From: JBDNIO01 sp041688215
GTDB taxonomy: Bacteria > Pseudomonadota > Gammaproteobacteria > Nevskiales > Salinisphaeraceae
Direction: 5' to 3'
Length of the DNA: 12,060 nucleotides
Assembly: GCA_041688215.1 (NCBI GenBank)
Contig: JBDNIO010000002.1
Span: forward strand, 1-12,060
In this document: positions 6,020 to 12,060 of the stretch, piece by piece
How positions within the stretch are numbered: position 1 is the stretch's first letter
How the letters are laid out: each line of letters begins with the position of its first letter
The notes under the pieces: generated by a model
Seen by the model: only the letters and a program-made list of their open reading frames with translations
The model's database searches: none
Told to the model about the DNA's origin: nothing
Position numbers and translations under genes: made by a program

Positions 6020-7063
6020 ATGAATGAAGATAGAAAAAAAGCACTCGCGGCGGCACTGACCCAGATCGAGCGCCAGTTCGGCAAAGGCGCGGTTATGCGC
6101 ATGGGCGACGCCGAAGCGGTAAACATTCCGGCGGTTTCCAGCGGTTCCCTGGCCCTGGATGTGGCGCTGGGCATTGGCGGCTATCCGCGCGGCCGCGTGG
6201 TAGAAATTTACGGCCCGGAATCCTCAGGTAAAACCACGTTAACCCTGCAGGCGATTGCCGAGGCGCAAAAAGCGGGTGGCACCGCGGCCTTTATAGACGC
6301 CGAGCACGCACTTGACCCCGTCTACGCCGAAGCGCTGGGCGTGAATGTGGAAGATTTACTGATATCGCAACCGGACACCGGCGAACAAGCGCTGGAAATT
6401 GCCGACATGCTGGTGCGCTCGGGCGGGGTGGATATTGTCGTGATCGACTCGGTTGCGGCGCTGGTGCCCAAGGCGGAAATCGAAGGCGAAATGGGCGATA
6501 CCCACGTCGGCCTGCAGGCCCGTTTAATGAGCCAGGCGCTGCGCAAACTCACCGGTAATATCAACCGTTCCGGCACGCTGGTGATGTTCATCAACCAGAT
6601 CCGCATGAAGATCGGCGTGATGTTTGGCAGCCCCGAAACCACCAGCGGCGGCAACGCACTGAAGTTTTACGCATCCGCACGTCTGGATATTCGCCGCATC
6701 GGCGCGATCAAGAAAGGCGATGAAGTTATCGGTAATGAAACCCGGGTGAAGGTCGTCAAGAACAAGATGGCACCGCCGTTCCGCAAGGCAGAATTTGAAA
6801 TTCTGTATGGTGAAGGCATCTCCCGCGAAGGCGAACTGATAGACATGGGTGTGGCCAACGACATCGTCGAAAAGGCCGGTTCCTGGTACAGCTATAACGG
6901 CGAACGCATCGGCCAGGGCAAGGACAACGCCAAGACCTACATGAAGGAACACCCCGAAGCTGCCGACGCCATTGAAGCGGCGTTGCGAGAAAAGCTTATG
7001 CCGCCCAAACCCGCCAAAGCGGCGCAAGAAGAATCAGCCGACGCCCCTGCCGCGCAGGAGTAA
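6020..7063 (+). CDS. recA: Recombinase RecA
   Basis: A full-length 347-residue RecA. It forms ATP-dependent filaments on single-stranded DNA, drives homologous pairing and strand exchange, and acts as co-protease for LexA self-cleavage. The N-terminal polymerisation helix (RKKALAAALTQIERQFGKGAVM) is followed by Walker A GPESSGKTT (G65-T73, K71), the IDAEHALDP block, Walker B VVIDSVAAL (D143), loop L1 around EGEMGDTHVG, the FINQIRMKIGVMFGSPETT segment leading into loop L2, and LDIRRIGAIKKGDEVIGN. The C-terminus ends in the usual acidic/alanine-rich tail (EESADAPAAQE). GAGAGA upstream serves as ribosome binding site and the ATG is the family start. The stop codon directly abuts the recX ATG, so the two are almost certainly co-transcribed. 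Codon use matches the neighbours and nothing suggests transfer. Confidence 0.99.
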   Translation: MNEDRKKALAAALTQIERQFGKGAVMRMGDAEAVNIPAVSSGSLALDVALGIGGYPRGRVVEIYGPESSGKTTLTLQAIAEAQKAGGTAAFIDAEHALDPVYAEALGVNVEDLLISQPDTGEQALEIADMLVRSGGVDIVVIDSVAALVPKAEIEGEMGDTHVGLQARLMSQALRKLTGNINRSGTLVMFINQIRMKIGVMFGSPETTSGGNALKFYASARLDIRRIGAIKKGDEVIGNETRVKVVKNKMAPPFRKAEFEILYGEGISREGELIDMGVANDIVEKAGSWYSYNGERIGQGKDNAKTYMKEHPEAADAIEAALREKLMPPKPAKAAQEESADAPAAQE

Positions 7064-7531
7064 ATGGCGCACGCGGTGTCTGAACAGGACGCGCCCAACG
7101 CTGCAGAAGTCCGCGAGCGCGCCATAAAACTGCTCGGCCGGCGCGAGCACGCGCCGGCCGAGCTGGCACTTAAACTCGGTCAGCGCGGTTATCCGCAGTC
7201 GTTGGTTGCGCAGGTGCTTGCGCAGTTAATCGAGGAAAATCTGCTTAGTAGTACCCGCTACGCAGAATCGCTGGTGCGCGTTCGCATCGAAAAAGGCGCG
7301 GGGCCTGTGCGCATTCGCAACGAGCTATCAGGCCACGCAATAGACACGGAAATTATTGAAAACGCCTTGGTCGCGGCAGACGTGGACTGGGCGGCGCTGG
7401 CGACGCAGGTGCGGCATAAACGCTTCGGCGCCGGTATGCCTGAAGACTTTCCCGCCAAGGCGCGACAAATGCGTTTTTTACAGCAACGCGGTTTTACCAG
7501 CGCGCAAATCCAGCACGCATTTGATGCATAA
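7064..7531 (+). CDS. recX: Regulatory protein RecX
   Basis: A 155-residue RecX, the small modulator that binds RecA filaments and limits filament growth and strand exchange. The sequence shows the three tandem three-helix repeats of the family: AIKLLGRREHAPAELALKLGQRGYP (about residues 18-45), the EENLLSSTRYAESLVRVRIEKGAGPVRIRNEL segment (about 58-90), and KARQMRFLQQRGFTSAQIQHAFDA at the end. Length is typical. The ATG directly follows the recA TAA with no gap, and AGGAG, the last bases of recA before its stop, is the ribosome binding site. Translation is therefore probably coupled to recA. The first dozen residues are unconserved, but no better start is visible. Confidence 0.95.
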   Translation: MAHAVSEQDAPNAAEVRERAIKLLGRREHAPAELALKLGQRGYPQSLVAQVLAQLIEENLLSSTRYAESLVRVRIEKGAGPVRIRNELSGHAIDTEIIENALVAADVDWAALATQVRHKRFGAGMPEDFPAKARQMRFLQQRGFTSAQIQHAFDA

Positions 7532-7572
7532 ACCCGTACCGCGCCACAACCAATCCAAATAGATAGTAGCGC

Positions 7573-7585
7573 GCTCCCCGGGAGC
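7573..7585 (+). promoter_or_regulatory. Small hairpin in the recX-alaS gap
   Basis: GCTCC (7573-7577) pairs with GGAGC (7581-7585) across three bases in the 104-bp gap between recX and the likely alaS start. There is no T tract, so it is not a classical terminator. E. coli AlaRS is reported to repress its own gene by binding a palindrome near its promoter. Whether this palindrome plays that role is speculation. Confidence 0.2.
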
Positions 7586-7635
7586 TTCGGTACCATATGC
7601 GGTCATTTGCTTTCAACAACAGGATTGTGCCACAT

Positions 7636-10245
7636 ATGCAAGGCACCAACGCGCTACGTGCGAGCTTCATAAGCTACTTTGAAGAGCGGGGCCACCAGCC
7701 GGTGGCGTCCAGCTCGCTGGTGCCCGGCAATGATCCTACGCTGCTGTTCACCAACGCCGGAATGGTGCCCTTCAAGGACGTTTTCCTCGGCCGCGAAAAG
7801 CGCGATTACGTGCGCGCGGCAAGCTCGCAGCGCTGCGTGCGTGCGGGCGGCAAACACAATGATCTGGAAAACGTCGGCTACACCGCACGCCACCACACCT
7901 TTTTCGAAATGCTGGGCAATTTCAGCTTTGGCGATTATTTCAAGCGCGAAGCGATTCAATACGCCTGGGAATTCCTTACGCTCGAATTGGGTATGGCACC
8001 AGAAAAACTCTGGATTACCGTTTACGAAGAAGACCCGGAAGCCGCCGACATCTGGCTAAATGAAATAGGTGTATCCGAACAGCGTTTTTCGCGCATCGGC
8101 GCCAAGGATAATTTCTGGTCCATGGGCGACACCGGGCCCTGCGGCCCCTGTTCTGAAATTTTCTACGACCACGGCGAGCACATCCCCGGCGGCCCGCCCG
8201 GCACGCCGGAGGAAGACGGCGACCGCTACGTGGAAATCTGGAATCTGGTGTTCATGCAATATAACCGCAGCGCGGATGGCGAGCTGGAAGACCTGCCGCA
8301 CCCATCCGTGGATACCGGCATGGGCCTGGAGCGGATTGCTGCTGTGCTCCAGGGTACCCATGACAATTACGGAATCGATTTATTTCAGAGCCTGATTGCA
8401 GCGGCAGCGCAGGCTACCGGTGCAGAGGATAAAAGCGACAATTCACTCAAGGTCATAGCTGACCATATTCGTGCTACGGCGTTTTTGATTGTCGATGGTG
8501 TATTGCCCGCCAACGAAGGCCGCGGCTATGTGTTGCGCCGGATCATGCGCCGTGCAATACGGCACGGCCATAAGCTCGGAATGAATGCGCCATTCTTTCA
8601 TAAACTGGTTACGCCCCTGTGCGAACAAATGGGCCAAGCCTACCCGGAACTGGCGGCCGCTAAGGAACAGTTAGAGCGGGTGATTGCGCAGGAAGAAGCG
8701 CGTTTCGCCGAAACCCTGGCCCAGGGTATGCGCCTGCTTGAAGAAGCCATTGCCGGGCTGGATAACGACACTATCCCCGGCGAAACCGTATTCAAGCTTT
8801 ATGACACCTATGGTTTTCCCGCCGACCTGACCAATGACGTGGCGCGTGAACGCGGCCTTAAAATCGACGAAGCGGGATTTGAGCGCGAAATGCAGGCGCA
8901 ACGTGAACGCGCGCGTGAAGCCAGCCGGTTTGGCGCGGATTACACTAAATCACTGAAAGTAGATGGGGAAACCCAATTTACCGGCTACGACAGCGCCCAG
9001 GACCGTGGCACTGTGACGGCACTATTGCGTAATGGTCTATCCGTGCAGAAACTGGCCGCCGGCGAAGAGGGTGTGGTGGTGCTGGACGTTACGCCTTTCT
9101 ACGCCGAATCCGGCGGCCAGGTGGGTGATACGGGCTTGCTCAGCGGCGCTGGCGGGCGTTTTGAGGTCAGTGATACACAAAAACAGGATGCCGCGCATCT
9201 GCATTTTGGCCGCATAACTGACGGTGAAATCGGCATTGGTGAAAAACTGAACGCCCAGGTTGATCAGCAGCGCCGCCAGTCAATTCTACTTAACCACACC
9301 GGCACGCATCTGGTGCATGCTGCGCTGCGCGAGATTCTGGGGTCGCATGTGGGCCAGAAAGGCTCCCTGGTGGCGCCGGATCGCTTGCGGTTTGATTTCT
9401 CTCATTTTGAACCGATCACGCTCGACCTGATCACCGACATCGAAAAACTCGTAAATCAAAAAGTACGCGAAGATATCGCCGGCGAGATTTACAGCAAAAG
9501 TTATGACGACGCGATTGCCGAGGGTGCCATGGCGTTTTTCGGCGAAAAATACGGGGACGTAGTCCGCGTCGTGCGTTTTGGGGACTTCTCGGTGGAGCTG
9601 TGCGGTGGTCTGCATGTGGCGCGTTCCGGTGAAATCGGCTTGTTCAAGCTCACCGAGGAACGCGGCGTTGCTTCCGGGGTACGGCGAATTGAAGCCGTAT
9701 CCGGTGCAGTGGCGCTCGACGAAGTACATGCGGCAGAAGAGCGCATGCGCCGGGCCGCATCCAAGTTAAAAGCAACGCCAATTGAGTTTGAGGACCGCCT
9801 GGATAAAACCCTGGAACGTGTCGGAAAACTGGAAAAACAGATAGAAAGTCTGAGCAAGCGCATGGCCAGCGGCCAGAGCAGCGAATTGACCGAAAACAGC
9901 GTGGAAATAAATGGTGTAACCCTAGTAGCACAACGCATGGACGGAGTAGACCGAAAAACCCTGCGTGAGTCTGTGGACGCGCTCAAAAACAAACTGGACT
10001 CGGCCGCCATCGTGCTGGCCTCGGTAGAAGAGGGTAAAATAGCCCTGATCGCGGGGGTGACGAAGGACCAGACCCAGCGGATTTCTGCCGGCGAGCTGGT
10101 GAATTTTGTCGCCGAACAGGTCGGTGGCCGTGGCGGCGGCCGTGCGGACATGGCACAGGCCGGCGGCACCGAACCCGGCAAGCTCGACGAGGCCCTGGCA
10201 AGTGTTGCCGGCTGGGTTGAACAGCAGTTATCCGAATCCGCCTAA
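7636..10245 (+). CDS. alaS: Alanine--tRNA ligase (AlaRS)
   Basis: An 869-residue class II alanyl-tRNA synthetase, which charges tRNA-Ala and hydrolyses mischarged Ser- or Gly-tRNA-Ala. The ATG at 7636 is chosen because ALRASFISYFEERGHQPVASSSLVP aligns with the family N-terminus. The earlier in-frame ATG at 7597 would add 13 unconserved residues. An AGGA lies 12 bases upstream of the chosen start, rather far, and a GTG at 7627 cannot be excluded. Motif 1 (LLFTNAGMVPFKDVFLG), motif 2 (SSQRCVRAGGKHNDLENVG, then HTFFEMLGNFSFGDYFK) and motif 3 (GMGLERIAAVLQG) form the aminoacylation core. The editing domain carries HTGTH (H554, H558) and CGGLH (C656, H660), the four expected zinc ligands. The C-Ala/DHHA1 domain ends with GGGRADMAQAGG and a terminal helix. 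Full length and apparently intact. Confidence 0.98.
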   Translation: MQGTNALRASFISYFEERGHQPVASSSLVPGNDPTLLFTNAGMVPFKDVFLGREKRDYVRAASSQRCVRAGGKHNDLENVGYTARHHTFFEMLGNFSFGDYFKREAIQYAWEFLTLELGMAPEKLWITVYEEDPEAADIWLNEIGVSEQRFSRIGAKDNFWSMGDTGPCGPCSEIFYDHGEHIPGGPPGTPEEDGDRYVEIWNLVFMQYNRSADGELEDLPHPSVDTGMGLERIAAVLQGTHDNYGIDLFQSLIAAAAQATGAEDKSDNSLKVIADHIRATAFLIVDGVLPANEGRGYVLRRIMRRAIRHGHKLGMNAPFFHKLVTPLCEQMGQAYPELAAAKEQLERVIAQEEARFAETLAQGMRLLEEAIAGLDNDTIPGETVFKLYDTYGFPADLTNDVARERGLKIDEAGFEREMQAQRERAREASRFGADYTKSLKVDGETQFTGYDSAQDRGTVTALLRNGLSVQKLAAGEEGVVVLDVTPFYAESGGQVGDTGLLSGAGGRFEVSDTQKQDAAHLHFGRITDGEIGIGEKLNAQVDQQRRQSILLNHTGTHLVHAALREILGSHVGQKGSLVAPDRLRFDFSHFEPITLDLITDIEKLVNQKVREDIAGEIYSKSYDDAIAEGAMAFFGEKYGDVVRVVRFGDFSVELCGGLHVARSGEIGLFKLTEERGVASGVRRIEAVSGAVALDEVHAAEERMRRAASKLKATPIEFEDRLDKTLERVGKLEKQIESLSKRMASGQSSELTENSVEINGVTLVAQRMDGVDRKTLRESVDALKNKLDSAAIVLASVEEGKIALIAGVTKDQTQRISAGELVNFVAEQVGGRGGGRADMAQAGGTEPGKLDEALASVAGWVEQQLSESA

Positions 10246-10255
10246 ACCACATTCA

Positions 10256-10281
10256 GGCTTGCTGGTGGTTACCAGCAAGCC
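10256..10281 (+). promoter_or_regulatory. Strong intercistronic hairpin upstream of lysC
   Basis: GGCTTGCTGGT (10256-10266) and ACCAGCAAGCC (10271-10281) form a perfect 11-pair stem with a GGTT tetraloop, in the 49-bp gap between alaS and lysC. It ends three bases before the AAGGGA ribosome binding site (10285-10290) of lysC. No T tract follows, so it is not a standard terminator. It is far too small for a lysine riboswitch. Possible roles are 3' protection of the alaS message, an RNA processing site, or control of lysC translation; none is shown. Confidence 0.65.
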
Positions 10282-10294
10282 ACAAAGGGACTTT

Positions 10295-11569
10295 ATGGCT
10301 TTAATCGTTCAGAAATACGGCGGCAGTTCTGTCGGCTCCGTGGAAAAGATCACCAAAATCGCGCAGAAGATCAAAACTTATCGTGATCGTGGCGACGATG
10401 TAGTCGTTGTCGTGTCCGCTATGGGCGGCGAAACCGATCGCCTGGTGGGCCTGGCTGACGAACTCGGCCCGCGCCCGAGCCTGCGGGAAATGGATGTACT
10501 GCTTTCCACCGGCGAACAAGTCACCATTGCGCTGCTCAGTATCGCGCTGCAGCAAGCCGGTGTGGATGCGCAATCCATGACCGGCTGGCAAGTGCCCATC
10601 AAAACCGAATCACAGCACAGCAAGGCGCGCATCGAGTCGATTGATGCGGACCGCCTGCGGCGCGAACTCGATGCCGGGCGCGTGGTTGTGGTCGCCGGTT
10701 TTCAGGGGGTAGACGAGCATAACGACATTACCACCCTGGGCCGTGGTGGCTCAGACACCACCGCCGTGGCGCTGGCAGCCGCGCTAAAAGCCGATGAATG
10801 CCAGATATTTACCGACGTAGACGGCGTTTACACCACCGACCCGCGCGTCGTATCCAACGCCCGGCGTCTGGAAAAAATCACCTTCGAGGAAATGCTGGAA
10901 ATGGCCAGCCTCGGCTCCAAGGTATTGCAGATTCGCGCGGTGGAATTTGCCGGCAAATACGCTGTGCCGCTACGGGTACTGTCCACCTTTGAAGATGGCC
11001 CCGGCACCCTGATTACAATTGAGGACGACGACATGGAACAACCCATCATCTCCGGCATTGCCTTTACTAAGGACGAAGCGCAACTTACCGTGCTGGGCGT
11101 GCCGGACCGCCCCGGAATCGCTTACTCCCTGCTCGGCCCCATCGGTGAGGCCAATATTGAAGTCGACATGATTCTGCAGAATGTTTCCGGCGACAGCAGC
11201 AGCGATTATTCCCTGACCGATTTCACCTTCACCGTTCATCGTGGTGATTTCGATCGCGCCAAGGAACTGCTGGAACAAGCCGCAAACGAACTGGGCGCGC
11301 GCGCTGTGGCGGGAAATACCGATATCGCGAAAGTGTCACTCGTGGGCGTGGGCATGCGCTCGCACGCCAATGTGGCTGCGCGCATGTTCAAGGCGTTATC
11401 GGAAGAAAACATCAACATACGCATGATTTCCACCACCGAAATAAAAATATCTATCGTGCTTGAATCCAAATACCTGGAACTGGCGGTACGGGCGCTGCAT
11501 AGCGCCTTTGGACTTGACGAAGCGCCCGAACGGGTCGAAAGTGAACTTACGCCGTTATCCGAGCAATAA
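10295..11569 (+). CDS. lysC: Aspartate kinase (aspartokinase, single-domain with two ACT repeats)
   Basis: A 424-residue monofunctional aspartokinase. It phosphorylates L-aspartate, the first step toward lysine, threonine, methionine and diaminopimelate. The start is the ATG at 10295: it gives MALIVQKYGGSSVGS, the family N-terminus with the KYGG substrate/ATP motif, after AAGGGA at four bases. Upstream open frame back to 10106 overlaps alaS and is not coding. The kinase domain (about 1-240) includes LLSTGEQVTIALL, GFQGVDEHNDITTLGRGGSDTTAVALA and FTDVDGVYTTDPR. Two C-terminal ACT domains follow: LTVLGVPDRPGIAYSLLGPIGEANIEVDMI (from about residue 260) and VSLVGVGMRSHANVAARMFKALSEENINIRMIST (from about 345). 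These ACT domains imply feedback by lysine and/or threonine. An internal start for a separate beta subunit is known in some relatives, but I see no clear site. It follows alaS at 49 bp with a strong hairpin between. Confidence 0.97.
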   Translation: MALIVQKYGGSSVGSVEKITKIAQKIKTYRDRGDDVVVVVSAMGGETDRLVGLADELGPRPSLREMDVLLSTGEQVTIALLSIALQQAGVDAQSMTGWQVPIKTESQHSKARIESIDADRLRRELDAGRVVVVAGFQGVDEHNDITTLGRGGSDTTAVALAAALKADECQIFTDVDGVYTTDPRVVSNARRLEKITFEEMLEMASLGSKVLQIRAVEFAGKYAVPLRVLSTFEDGPGTLITIEDDDMEQPIISGIAFTKDEAQLTVLGVPDRPGIAYSLLGPIGEANIEVDMILQNVSGDSSSDYSLTDFTFTVHRGDFDRAKELLEQAANELGARAVAGNTDIAKVSLVGVGMRSHANVAARMFKALSEENINIRMISTTEIKISIVLESKYLELAVRALHSAFGLDEAPERVESELTPLSEQ

Positions 11570-11605
11570 TAAAACGGCGCAAAAATAGCAAAAACACACT
11601 GTGCT

Positions 11606-11620
11606 AGGTGGAATCAGAAC
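11606..11620 (+). promoter_or_regulatory. csrA ribosome binding site overlapping a GGA motif
   Basis: AGGTGGA (11606-11612) lies eight bases before the csrA ATG and is the likely ribosome binding site. It contains GGA, the core CsrA recognises in RNA. E. coli CsrA represses its own translation through GGA sites in its leader, one over the Shine-Dalgarno sequence, so similar autoregulation is plausible. It is inferred, not shown. Confidence 0.4.
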
Positions 11621-11845
11621 ATGCTGATATTAACCAGAAGAATAGGGGAGTCGCTGATGATCGGCGACGAAATATCCGTCACCGTACTCGGCGTAAAGGG
11701 CAACCAGGTGCGTATAGGCGTTAACGCGCCGCGCGACGTGGGCGTGCATCGCGAAGAAGTGTACCAACGGATTGTCAACGAAGATGAGGCCCCCGCGCCC
11801 AACGCGCCGCTGGCGAACCCGAGTATGAGTGCTGCCCACGAGTAA
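11621..11845 (+). CDS. csrA: Carbon storage regulator CsrA (RsmA)
   Basis: A 74-residue CsrA, the dimeric RNA-binding regulator that binds GGA motifs in mRNA leaders and alters translation or stability. The core (1-55) is nearly that of gammaproteobacterial CsrA: MLILTRRIGESLMIGD, VTVLGVKGNQVRIGVNAPRDV and VHREEVYQRI. The key RNA-contact residues L4 and R44 are present. The tail after about residue 52 (EDEAPAPNAPLANPSMSAAHE) is longer than the 61-65 residue enteric proteins and is Ala/Pro-rich and probably disordered. It lies 51 bp after lysC on the same strand, as in many gammaproteobacteria, and may be read both from upstream and from its own promoter. A GGA-containing ribosome binding site suggests self-repression. 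Confidence 0.97.
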   Translation: MLILTRRIGESLMIGDEISVTVLGVKGNQVRIGVNAPRDVGVHREEVYQRIVNEDEAPAPNAPLANPSMSAAHE

Positions 11846-11862
11846 CGTCTGCAACTCGGCCC

Positions 11863-11899
11863 TTTACCTGAGCGCATCGCATCGCTATCCTATGCGCCC
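11863..11899 (+). promoter_or_regulatory. Candidate sigma-70 promoter for tRNA-Ser with GC-rich discriminator
   Basis: TTTACC (11863-11868, 4 of 6 to consensus) is 17 bases from TATCCT (11886-11891, 4 of 6), followed by a GCGCCC discriminator (11894-11899). That discriminator is typical of stringently controlled stable-RNA promoters. It lies between the csrA stop and the tRNA, leaving a precursor leader of about 70 bases. A competing candidate is TTTACG (11918-11923), 18 bases, TATTGA (11942-11947), starting only about 13 bases before the tRNA. Confidence 0.4.
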
Positions 11900-11967
11900 T
11901 TCACCAGCGTACCGGGCTTTACGCAACCGTAGTCGCCCAAGTATTGACAGCGGAAGTAAAAACAGCC

Positions 11968-12060
11968 GGAGAGGTGGCCGAGTGGCTGAAGGCGCTCCCC
12001 TGCTAAGGGAGTATGGGGTTTATAGCCTCATCGAGGGTTCGAATCCCTCCCTCTCCGCCA
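11968..12060 (+). tRNA. tRNA-Ser (anticodon GCT)
   Basis: A 93-base class II tRNA with all arms. The acceptor stem GGAGAGG (11968-11974) pairs with CCTCTCC (12050-12056), followed by discriminator G and an encoded CCA ending at 12060. The anticodon stem is CTCCC/GGGAG around the loop CTGCTAA, with anticodon GCT at 12002-12004, reading AGC and AGU serine codons. A long variable arm (ATGGGG paired with CCTCAT) and the GAGGG-TTCGAAT-CCCTC T arm confirm a serine tRNA. The tRNA-Ser after csrA is conserved in gammaproteobacteria. Its 3' end is at the window edge, so any integrated element or partner tRNA beyond it cannot be seen. Confidence 0.98.

Noticed and set aside
7597..7635. alaS start at 7597
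   Set aside because: The 13 extra residues (MRSFAFNNRIVPH) are not in the family pattern; AlaRS homologues start at about the ATG at 7636.
10106..10294. Longer lysC start at 10106 giving a 487-residue protein
   Set aside because: The extra 63 residues overlap the alaS 3' end in another frame and cross the hairpin. The aspartokinase family starts at MALIVQKYGG, which has a good ribosome binding site.
10246..10294. Lysine riboswitch or classical intrinsic terminator before lysC
   Set aside because: The gap is 49 bases, far shorter than a lysine riboswitch, and the hairpin has no following T tract.
11944..11949. TTGACA as the -35 of the tRNA-Ser promoter
   Set aside because: A -10 at normal spacing would fall at the first bases of the tRNA itself, so this perfect -35 match cannot drive it.
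1..12060. Defence system, prophage, CRISPR array, toxin-antitoxin pair or other new multi-gene system
   Set aside because: All substantial genes belong to conserved housekeeping or known DUF families. No repeat-spacer array, transposase, integrase or small paired genes are visible.

Overview
The window is a conserved housekeeping block of a gammaproteobacterium. The order pncC-recA-recX-alaS-lysC-csrA-tRNA-Ser(GCT), with mutS next to it on the other strand, is the classical gammaproteobacterial arrangement. CsrA, MutS, RecA and AlaRS all carry features typical of that class. The moderately high GC content and the DUF1207, DUF2970 and DUF1329 families suggest a free-living, non-enteric lineage. 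I cannot name the genus from the sequence alone.

Left part (1-1545): a low-density, partly decayed stretch. It holds the C-terminal remnant of a DUF1329 protein, a small DUF2970 membrane protein, and a 23-bp imperfect hairpin repeat. It also holds an SRPBCC/START-like gene on the minus strand whose coding frame has no canonical start codon at its N-terminus. A composite inverted-repeat element of about 140 bp begins only a few bases upstream of that gene.

Middle part, minus strand (1546-5269): a signal-peptide-bearing DUF1207 outer-membrane-type protein lies 46 bp upstream of mutS on the same strand. The two could be co-transcribed. A 61-bp divergent intergenic region separates this pair from the plus-strand genes.

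Right part, plus strand (5331-12060): pncC (nicotinamide-nucleotide amidase), recA, recX (its ATG abuts the recA stop), alaS, lysC (aspartate kinase with two ACT domains), csrA, and a tRNA-Ser(GCT) with encoded CCA that ends on the last base of the window. RecA and RecX form a recombinase/modulator pair. MutS adds mismatch repair. AlaRS and tRNA-Ser serve translation, LysC opens the aspartate-family amino-acid pathway, and CsrA is a global post-transcriptional regulator.

I found no CRISPR array, prophage, transposase, toxin-antitoxin pair or defence system. The more interesting signals are small: two intergenic palindromic repeats, a gene that seems to have lost its start codon beside one of them, a decayed DUF1329 gene, a strong hairpin just before lysC, and a recA upstream region with no recognisable canonical LexA box.
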